Shown here piece by piece: positions 55,305-64,000 of a DNA stretch of 64,000 nucleotides; positions within the stretch are counted from its first letter, which is position 1; every line of letters starts with the position of its first letter. Made by a program: the position numbers and the translations under genes. This DNA comes from Liolophura sinensis (Eukaryota; Mollusca; Polyplacophora; Chitonida; Chitonidae), in NCBI RefSeq assembly GCF_032854445.1, contig NC_088300.1:2666001-2730000 (forward strand), given 5' to 3'. The notes beneath the pieces were generated by a model. That model saw only the letters and a program-made list of their open reading frames with translations. It was not told where the DNA came from and ran no database searches.

Positions 55305-56984
55305 GAAACATCGCAACATTTATACTGGACTCGTCATCCCTGAGCATGGGCGTGGCATAAATATAATGATTGACAGTGTCTGTGTTGGATTTAGAATTCC
55401 TGTGGGAAATGGGGTGCTGGAATAAGAATCTGCTCTGCTATACTCTGGATGAAAACTCTGAGCACTAACACATGCATGATTCCGTGTCATTTGGTGCCCA
55501 GTGTATAATTAATTCATCAGAGGTATAAGACAGATAAGTATACGGAAAGTGTAAATTTAACTTAAATAGCTGAATGGACATTCAGTTATTTGAAATTGAG
55601 TTTCTGTGGCAGCCAAAAAAAATAATAAAAGAACAAAATACAGATTTTTGCAGGGAGTGAATGAATTTAGCCAAAAACAGCCCAGGTAGTTGAAAGAAGA
55701 AAACTGTGGCAGGTAAGTTTGTCAGCTATTAACCGTCATCATCCAGGCACTTGTCACTCTTCCATTATTAACTGTATCTCAGATTCTGTGAGAGACTTCA
55801 TAAAACAACTTAAATAGGACTTAGCTGTCATAGTTCATCTTTCATCGGTGGTGTTCGTGGGTTTGCTGATTTTAAGTTAATAACGATTATGTAAGGTGCT
55901 GTTTCACTTCATTGATTGATATTGTATTTTGAGTGTATTACGAGTTTCTAATCATAACTGGTTTAGGTAATTTGATAGTTTAAAGTACTTCATTGTACAT
56001 GTGTTGTGCGTCAGAGAATGACAACATGAGCCAAAATGTGAATGTGACAGATTTGACAGGTGTACGGCTGCTTCCATCAGACTGGTTTTGTGCTAGAGGT
56101 TTGCAGGAATTTCATGTCAGCAGTTCACGTTTTGTAAATGAGATCTAAAATACCCATTTAAACATCTACATATAAGTATGAAAGTGTAATCTTTATCATC
56201 ATCGCACATGAATTTATTCTTTAGAACAGTGTCAAGCTTTGTTTAATATTTATCTTACCAGTTTTATTCAGACAAGGTATGATATCCTATAATTCAAATA
56301 GTTAATGTAATGGCATTTTTCTCCTGTTTGGAAGGAGAGTTTGTGCGCCTGCCCAAAGTGTGCAGGCTTCAATGATCAATAGTGAAATTGGTCAGAAATA
56401 ATTTCAGAAAAATGCAGATGGAGAAAGTGTTAGCAATAATTCTGTAAGTTTCTAGGATAGCCCCTGATTGTACACAGAGCTACATGTACACCTATACATT
56501 CACACATCTGTAGTTTACACCTGTAACGTGTACAGGTGTTGAAATTCTAGGTGACTTCCATGTGTCATTACAAGTTAAGACTGTCTCTGCTCTCTAATCT
56601 GTTTATAGAGATTGAAACACATTTATTTAGTCAAACATTTCACAATTACCAGTATTCTAACATAAACATAACACAGACATAAACCTTTGATTGCTTTATG
56701 TCACCCATTATTATCAAATAAGTTCATGCTGAAAAATACTTGTTTACTCAGTCAATATTTTCAGTGGTTTGAAAGCTTAGATTAAATGTTCTCATGATGG
56801 TGGTTGTCCCCCTTGAACAGATCTGCTCTATTGAGGTCTGGGGTAACCTGTATAAAAACTACCCTACCCTGGGATGTACTTATAATCAATTTTAGCCTGC
56901 ACCTGTTGTACAGGATTTGCACAGACAGTAGCCAGAACATATTTGTAACCTAAATTATGTGTTATATACTGTGATCAAAATAAA
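55305..56984 (+). other. CLPTM1 3' UTR
   Basis: AT-rich single-copy DNA after the stop. AATAAA at 56979-56984 is the clearest poly(A) signal candidate; AATAAT/ATAAAA near 55621 is an earlier alternative. Cleavage site unknown. Confidence 0.5.
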
Positions 56985-57180
56985 ATTTATCCAGACAATT
57001 TTTTTTTAATGCTGTGGTAGAAATTTGTCTCTGCTTTTTTTGTTTCGGTAAGGCAGCAGTGATACATGTAATTAAGCAGGCAGAATGTAATGCTGTGTCG
57101 TGCACTACTACTGTACAAGCAACTGTCCCAGGTTGCTAGTTTGGTGAAGTCACCAGTAACAAAGAAATATATACATAAAA

Positions 57181-57387
57181 TGGGGTCCACCAGCCCTGTA
57201 CAAAGGGAAGCAAATCTTGTAACAGCAGTGCCCTCTACCTACATAAATAACAATACCACTGATTGTAATACCAACACCAGTAATCATGAATAATAAAAGC
57301 TGACATTGTTATTCACATGGATAGAGTGCACTGCTTTTTTATCAGTTACAAGATTTGCTTCCCTTTGTAGAAGGCTGGCGAACCCCA
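57181..57387. mobile_element. 207-bp foldback MITE
   Basis: The outer arms 57181-57223 and 57345-57387 are inverted copies with few mismatches (TGGGGTCCACCAGCCCTGTA against …GGGCTGG-type complement; CAAAGGGAAGCAAATCTTGT is exact). Pairing continues inward (GCAGTGCCCTCTA, AATAACAAT) to arms of about 75 bases around a loop of about 45. No coding capacity. Just downstream of the CLPTM1 poly(A) region. Confidence 0.85.
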
Positions 57388-57504
57388 TTGGTTTCATTCG
57401 TGTGTAATGTACAGGGAATCTTTACTTATTTGACTAGACACCAGTCCAGTTTATGGCTGGAGGAAGCCAAAGTGTCCACCACTAACAAGTTAATGAATTA
57501 AATT

Positions 57505-57595
57505 TAATTTAAATGGCATCCAAGCTGGACACGCAAACCCACAGGCCAAGGGCTTGGTTGCCCCAGGGAGCCAGCATTTTAACCACTGGAACCAG
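57505..57595 (-). mobile_element. Possible tRNA-like SINE head, minus strand
   Basis: On the minus strand, CCAGTGGTTAAAATGCTGGC resembles a box A region, and GTGGGTTTGCGTGTCC about 50 bases on weakly resembles box B. No body match to the other SINEs. Weak evidence. Confidence 0.3.
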
Positions 57596-57711
57596 ATTAT
57601 ATATGTACATGCACGAGTAAGACTTGGTGCAGTTATACATACAGGGACGAGAGATTATACTTGTCATAAATGTGGATGAAATTCATGCTTGAAAGTCTGC
57701 TTCTCATGTGT

Positions 57712-58890
57712 ACAGCAGCTGGAGTTGCTCCTCACGGACCAATGCCGTCGGTCGCTGCTCCTGCATACAGCAGCTGGAGTTGCTCCTCACGGACCGATGC
57801 CGTCGGTCGCTGCTCCAGCATACAGCAGCTGGAGTTGCTCCTCGCTGACCGATGCTGTCGGTCGCTGCTCGTGCATACAGCAGCTGGAGTTGCTAATCAC
57901 GGACCGATGCCATCGGTCGCAGCTCGTGCATACAGCAGCTAGAGTTGCTCCTCGCTGACCGATGCCGTCAGTCGCTGCTCCTGCATACAGCAGCTGGAGT
58001 TGCTCCTCGCTGACCGATGCCGTCGGTCGCAGCTCGTGCATACAGCAGCTTGAGTTGCTCCTCGCTGACCGATGCTGTCGGTCGCTGCTCATGCATACAG
58101 CAGCTGGAGTTGCTAATCACGGACCGATGCCATCGGTCGCAGCTCGTGCATACAGCAACTAGAGTTGCTCCTCGCTGACCGATGCCGTCAGTCGCTGCTC
58201 CTGCATACAGCAGCTGGAGTTGCTCCTCACTGACCGATGCCGTCGGTCGCAGCTCGTGCATACAGCAGCTTGAGTTGCTCCTCGCTGACCGATGCCGTCA
58301 GTCACAGCTCGTGCATACAGCAGCTTGAGTTGCTCCTCGCTGACCGATGCCGTCAGTCACAGCTCGTGCATACAGCAGCTTGAGTTGCTCCTCGCTGACC
58401 GATGCCGTCGGTCGCTGCTCGTGCATACAGCAGCTTGAGTTGCTCCTTGCTGACCGATGCCGTCAGTCACAGCTCATGCATACAGCAGCTTGAGTTGCTC
58501 CTCGCTGACCGATGCCGTCGGTCGCTGCTCGTGCATACAGCAGCTGAGGTTGCTCCTCGCTGACCGATGCCGTCGGTCACTGCTCATGCATACAGCAGCT
58601 TGAGTTGCTCCTCGCTGACCGATGCCGTCAGTTGCTGCTCCTGCATACAGCAGCTTGAGTTGCTCCTCGCTGACCGATGCCGTCAGTCGCTGCTCCTGCA
58701 TACGGCAGCTTGAGTTGCTCCTCGCTGACCGATGCCGTCGGTCGCAGCTCGTGCATACAGCAGCTGGAGTTGCTCCTCGCTGACCGATGCCGTCGGTCGC
58801 AGCTCCTGCATACAGCAGCTTGAGTTGCTCCTCGCTGACCGATGCTGTCGGTCACCGCTCGTGCATACAGCAGCTGGAGCTGCTCTTCAT
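57712..58890. repeat. 55-bp tandem array with an internal hairpin, about 21 copies
   Basis: The unit is GAGTTGCTCCTCGCTGACCG, ATGCCGTCGGTCGCTGCTCG, TGCATACAGCAGCTT. Each contains GACCGA-TGCCG-TCGGTC, a 6-bp stem with a 5-base loop. Variants alternate CTGCTC/CAGCTC and TCGGTC/TCAGTC. Open frames on both strands come from the repeat; 55 is not a multiple of three, so no frame keeps a protein repeat. Confidence 0.96.
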
Positions 58891-59734
58891 TGACTGATGT
58901 AATCAGTCACTCCTCAGTCATTCATTAATACAGTGAACAAGGTTTTGATGTGTTTGCAACTTTTCAAGAGGTGGGGCCCACCACTTGTTGCATGCCAGAG
59001 AAAATTTGATGCAGACAGAAAATACATGTAGCACTTGGTTCTAAAATTTCTGTACATAGAGAACTAGACGTTAGGAAATGCAAAACACATGTAGTGCCAG
59101 GTTCTGAAATTTCTGTACTTTCATACTTATTGAACTAAACTGATCAAGGACTAGATAAAAACCACTAAACTGATCAAGGACTAAATAAAAACCACTATTT
59201 AATCAAACGAATTAACTGCCTACATGAATGGCCAAAATCTTTGACTGTCATATAAAAGTCGGGGCCCCAGCGTTTCCACTCGCAGCCTCAGGACAATGCT
59301 AACCTTGGAATCATGACTCCTAAACAAGGGGCACTGACATTATTGTTAAATATTTCGGCTATACAGCTCTGCACTCTTCAGACTCGCATCTCGGGACACC
59401 AATTAACTTTGAGTGGTAATCTGTCACGGAGCTTCAAGGGGCCACCTATAAGCCCTGGCAGTTCATAGGTGACCTGTGGACCCTCACCTATTGTGCTGTG
59501 GTAGCCTCTCCCACCCCCTACCACCACCACACCCACCCGTCTTCCCAACCTGTTTTTGCAGGAGAAAATGTACCATAATGCTAAGTAAATTATTTCTCAA
59601 TTCAAATAAGTTTTAATTACACATCTAAATAAAGAACTAAAATAGTGTTGATAGTAGAATGATTACTCCACACAAGGAGATCTTTGATTCTTGCTGAATA
59701 AAAAGACAAACTAGATGAATCTGGGGCAGAAATA
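58891..59734. other. Intergenic DNA, no gene seen
   Basis: Contains a short direct duplication near 59140-59195 (AACTGATCAAGGACTA(G/A)AT, AAAAACCACTA, twice). Nothing coding. Confidence 0.6.
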
Positions 59735-59995
59735 CTTTCTCACCGTGGAGATATTCCTGCTCACCATGGAGATATTCCCACTCAACATGGAAATGTTTCT
59801 GCTCACCATGGAGATAATTCCACTCAACATGGAAATGTTTCTGCTCACCATGGAGATAATTCCACTCAACATGGAAATGTTTCGCTCACCATGGAGATAA
59901 TTCCACTCACAGTAGAGATATTTCCACTCACCATGGAGATTTTCCTGCTCACCATGGAGATATTTCCCTCACAATGGAATTATTCCTGCTCACCA
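59735..59995. repeat. 21/42-bp tandem repeat
   Basis: Alternating CTCACCATGGAGATAATTCC and ACTCAACATGGAAATGTTTCTG give a 42-base period with 21-base halves, about twelve half-units. The halves degrade towards the right end. Confidence 0.92.
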
Positions 59996-61324
59996 TCGAT
60001 GGAGCTGAGTTTTTTACTTGCAGTAAAGTTGAAATCCTGTTGTACAGGTTGTTGGTAGGATGGAAATTTAGACTAACACTCGTATTAGGCTGAAATGTTG
60101 GTCTTGTGCAATGACTGGTCAAGTGCTGGCCACAACTGTTATGAGAGACACTCTACCTGGTTTAACTGAAGGCCTTTCCTTAAGGACTGGCTTACTGGAT
60201 GCATTCAACACAACAAATTCTGAGTTAAAACCTTTCACATTTATTTAACTGGCATCAGTTTTGTTCTCAACAAATGGTACGGTATCCAATACAGTTGATG
60301 AAACATAATAAACAAACATATACTTGACACAGGTCATTTCATTTCATGAGAATTAAGTAGATTATGTAGATAGCCCTTCATTCAAAAATGTTTTAAGTTT
60401 GCTACAAATGGAAGTACAGTGGTGAAATCACCCATTTTACTGTTCAGCATAATCCTGTAGGCTCCACAAAAAATGTTCAACGAACAATTATGATCACGAT
60501 TTGTCTAAAGTACTGAAGAAAGTAACAATTAAAACCGAAATACAGTTCACATCAAGAAAAGCAAAATCCCAAAAAATATGTGGCAGTTTACTAAACACCG
60601 TCCTAACCAGCATAACCTATGACCCTTTCTGTCACATATCTGAAGATTTGGTAGGAATGTCTTCCCAAACTTATCAACAGATTGTACATGGTGTCCACCA
60701 TATATCTCAATCCAACAAGGCAACTCGACAACCTTCCTTGCCTGAAAACTGACATACTTCAGTCAAAAATTTTTATTCGAACATGATGAGCTCACAACAG
60801 ACAAACTGTTTAGGCATTAACAATCAAATAAAACAAAGACAAGCAGATAGATTTTCTAGCTGTTGGCATTCACAGGTAATTTGGATGAATTTACGTTTAA
60901 GGCAATTGACTACATATATTATACTTGGTCATGTATTACCCAGCAAGCTGGTGACCAGCTTATGAAATCACCCACCTTTTATCATTGTTTAGCTGATCAT
61001 GTCATTTTTCTTTAATTAACCTAAACATAATACAGATTCCAAACCTGACAATATAACAATTAAGTTACAATAAAACAGAAATTCATATTTTCAGGGTGAA
61101 CAGAAGATCATCAACCTGTTGCCCACACAAGGTGGGCATAGAAGTGACTTGACATACACCGTACACGACCATGGGTGACTTCAACGAAGACTGATTCCGT
61201 GTTGTCAATGACTCATGCTTTAGTCGTCCTGGAAACGGTCACGGGATTGACTGATCCTTCATCAAATTTGCGATCGCTGTGAAAAGAGAAGTACATTTTA
61301 ACACATCGTCACCAAACTTTCAAC
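59996..61324. other. Intergenic DNA, no gene seen
   Basis: AT-rich. Frames such as 60501-60752 lack motifs, and no splice-consistent partner is visible. I see no repeat structure here. Confidence 0.55.
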
Positions 61325-61395
61325 CGGCCCCGATGGCTCAGTTGGTAGAACACCTGCTTTGGAGGCGGCAGATCCAGGTTCAATCCTGGAGCACA
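61325..61395 (+). mobile_element. tRNA-Pro-like SINE head
   Basis: GGCCCCGATGGCTCAGTTGG is box A-like and CCAGGTTCAATCCTGG forms a T-arm with a 6-base loop (box B). The anticodon loop would read TGG (Pro). The acceptor strand does not pair (GGCCCCG against GAGCACA), and no CCA-like end follows, so it is a degenerate tRNA-derived SINE, not a tRNA gene. The downstream body (61396-61670) differs from the other SINE family. Confidence 0.55.
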
Positions 61396-61724
61396 ATGCA
61401 TGGTCTACTACAACACATTCCCAGTCCGTGGGAGACTCGAGGACGAGCTACACAAAAGGTCCAACTGACCACAGAACGCTTTTCTTCTGTGATGTTGCAG
61501 TGCATGTGTACTTCATACATGTTTTATGAGCACACGTACACTGATAATGGTGATGTATTAAAGAAAAGAACAAATCAGTTCACAGCTTTGGACCGTCTTG
61601 ATACAGGACGGAAAGAGTTTTACAATTTCCCCACTGTACAAGTAACAAAAGGATGAATGTACAGTCTAGCCACAGTAGCCCATACTGATTTGGCACTTAC
61701 CGCTGAAGGATAATCTGTTTTTAT

Positions 61725-61786
61725 TTGTATATTTACTCACTTATTAAATGTTTTTTACGCCTTATTCAAAAACATGTTATATGACG
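61725..61786 (-). mobile_element. SINE 3' fragment, reverse, cut by the 81-bp array
   Basis: TATTTACTCACTTATTAAAT, TTTTTACGCCTTATTCAAAA and ATATGACGAC are the reversed tail and 3' domain. The match stops exactly where the array begins. Confidence 0.7.
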
Positions 61787-64000
61787 ACAGGCAGTCTGTG
61801 AATCCAGGCACATGATAATCTAATGTATTACAATCCCCCAGTCTACCACACAGACCCATCTGTTGTCAAACAAGGACAGGCAGTCTGTGAATTCAGGCAC
61901 ATGATGACCTAATGTATTATAAACCCCCGCCTACCACATAGAGCCAGCTGTTGTCAAACAAGGACAGGCAGCCTGTGAGTCCAGGCACATGATGACCTAA
62001 TGTATTACAGTCTACCACACAGAGCCAGCTGTTGTCAAACAAGGACAGGCAGTCTGTGAGTCCAGGCACATGATGACCTAATGTATTACAGTCTACCACA
62101 CAGAGCCAGTTGTTGTCAAACAAGGACAGGCAGTCTGTGAATCCAGACACATGATGACCTAATGTATTACAGTCTACCACACAGAGCCAGCTGTTGTCAA
62201 ACAAGGACAGGCAGTCTGTGAATCCAGGCATATGATGACCTAATGTATTACAGTCTACCACACAGAGCCAGCTGTTGTCAAACAAGGACAGGCAGTCTGT
62301 GAATCCAGGCACATGATGATCTAATGTATTACAGTCTACCACACAGAGCCAGCTGTTGTCAAACAAGGACAGGCAGTCTGTGAATCCAGGCACATGATAA
62401 TCTAATGTATTACAATCCCCCAGTCTACCACACAGAGCCAGCTGTTGTCAAACAAGGACAGGCAGCCTGTGAATCCAGGCACATGATGACCTAATGTATT
62501 ACAGTCTACCACACAGAGCCAGCTGTTGTCAAACAAGGACAGGCAGCCTGTGAATCCAGGCACATGATGACCTAATGTATTATAGTCTACCACACAGAGC
62601 CAGCTGTTGTCAAACAAGGACGGGCAGTCTGTGAATCCAGGCACATGATGACCTAATGTATTACAGTCTACCACACAGGGCCAGCTGTTGTCAAACAAGG
62701 ACAGGCAGCCTGTGAATCCAGGCACATGATGACCTAATGTATTATAGTCTACCACACAGAGCCAGCTGTTGTCAAACAAGGACAGGCAGCCTGTGAATCC
62801 AGGCACATGATGACCTAATGTATTACAGTCTACCACACAGAGCCAGTTGTTGTCAAACAAGGACAGGCAGTCTGTGAATCCAGGCACATGATGACCTAAT
62901 GTATTACAGTCTACCACACAGAGCCAGCTGTTGTCAAACAAGGACAGGCAGCCTTTGAATCCAGGCACATGATGACCTAATGTATTACAATCCCCCAGTC
63001 TACCACACAGAGCCAGCTGTTGTCAAACAAGGACAGGCACATGATGACCTGATGTATTACAATCCCCCAGTCTACCACACAGACCCATCTGTTGTCAAAC
63101 AAGGACAGGCACATGATGACCTAATGTATTACAGTCTACCACACAGAGCCAGCTGTTGTCAAACAAGGACAGGCAGTCTGTAAATCCAGGCACATGATGA
63201 CCTAATGTATTACAGTCTACCACACAGAGCCAGCTGTTGTCAAACAAGGACAGGCAGTCTGTGAATCCAGGCACATGATGACCTAATGTATTACAGTCTA
63301 CCACACAGAGCCAGCTGTTGTCAAACAAGGACAGGCAGCCTGTGAATACAGGCACATGATGACCTAATGTATTACAGTCTACCACACAGAGCCAGCTGTT
63401 GTCAAACAAGGACAGGCAGTCTGTGAATCCAGGCACATGATGACCTAATGTATTACAGTCTACCACACAGAGCCAGCTGTTGTCAAACAAGGACAGGCAG
63501 CCTGTGAATCCAGGCACATGATGACCTAATGTATTACAGTCTACCACACAGAGCCAGCTGTTGTCAAACAAGGACAGGCAGTCTGTGAATCCAGGCACAT
63601 AATGACCTAATGTATTACAGTCTACCACACAGAGCCAGCTGTTGTCAAACAAGGACAGGCAGCCTGTGAATCCAGGCACATGATGACCTAATGTATTACA
63701 GTCTACCACACAGAGCCAGCTGTTGTCAAACAAGGACAGGCAGTCTGTGAATCCAGGCACATAATGACCTAATGTATTACAGTCTACCACACAGAGCCAG
63801 CTGTTGTCAAACAAGGAGAGGCAGTCTGTGAATTCAGGCACATGATGACCTAATGTATTACAGTCTACCACACAGAGCCAGCTGTTGTCAAACAAGAACA
63901 GGCAGTCTGTGAATCCAGGCACATAATGACCTAATGTATTACAGTCTACCACACAGAGCCAGCTGTTGTCAAACAAGAACAGGCAGTCTGTGAATCCAGG
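61787..64000. repeat. 81-bp array, about 27 copies, running off the window
   Basis: The unit is ACAGGCAGTCTGTGAATCCA, GGCACATGATGACCTAATGT, ATTACAGTCTACCACACAGA, GCCAGCTGTTGTCAAACAAGG. As 81 is 27 codons, the minus strand stays open and reads a 27-residue repeat (around GFTDCLSLFDNSWLCVVD) for up to 293 codons. Units near 61840, 62400 and 62990-63070 carry a CCCC insertion (AATCCCCCAGTC) or lack a block, which breaks the frame. There is no start context, splice partner or compositional sign of a gene. Confidence 0.95.

Noticed and set aside
57670..58855. Overlapping 75-101 codon frames on both strands
   Set aside because: Products of the 55-bp array. The frame rotates every unit, so no protein repeat is kept.
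61325..61395. tRNA-Pro (TGG) gene
   Set aside because: The acceptor stem does not pair, the T-loop is one base short and the D-arm is poor. Treated as a SINE head.

Overview
The window is animal nuclear DNA, most likely from a bivalve mollusc. It holds spliced genes with GT-AG introns, coding density is low, and it carries many copies of a tRNA-derived SINE whose 3' end (…AGTGAAATATTCTTGAGTAC… followed by AATAAATAAA) I recognise from pteriomorphian bivalves such as scallops. The taxon is an inference from recalled repeats and protein similarity, not from a search.

Three conserved genes can be read exon by exon. (1) 419-6795 (+): the last seven exons of cytosolic prolyl-tRNA synthetase, in animals normally the C-terminal half of bifunctional EPRS; the 5' part lies outside the window. 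(2) 19431-32824 (-): a complete six-exon menin (MEN1) gene, 734 codons plus stop. (3) 33048-55304 (+): a complete 14-exon CLPTM1 gene, 634 codons plus stop. EPRS and MEN1 converge on a 12.6 kb gap. MEN1 and CLPTM1 are head to head, with 223 bp between their start codons, so they probably share a promoter. The three are unrelated housekeeping genes (translation, chromatin regulation, ER membrane trafficking); nothing shows that they act together.

Almost everything else is repeat. About 30% of the window (my sum, near 19 kb) is tandem arrays, each with its own unit: 4-bp-phased (2.9-5.5 kb), 31 bp, 61 bp (11.3-15.4 kb, about 67 copies), 50 bp, 26 bp, 32 bp (about 47 copies), 38 bp (45.4-48.2 kb, about 74 copies), 42 bp, 26 bp, 55 bp and 81 bp (61.8 kb to the window end). 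The rest is SINE copies, two or three inverted-repeat (MITE-like) elements, a small undescribed dispersed repeat, and AT-rich single-copy DNA.

The best leads are origins of these arrays. In CLPTM1 intron 7 the 42-bp unit is a copy of the exon 7/intron 7 boundary, giving 18 tandem copies of a strong 5' splice site. In CLPTM1 intron 5 a roughly 95-bp array is the expanded body of the local SINE. The penultimate EPRS exon also joins the last exon out of phase by one base. I found no bacterial-type system, CRISPR array, rRNA or genuine tRNA gene.
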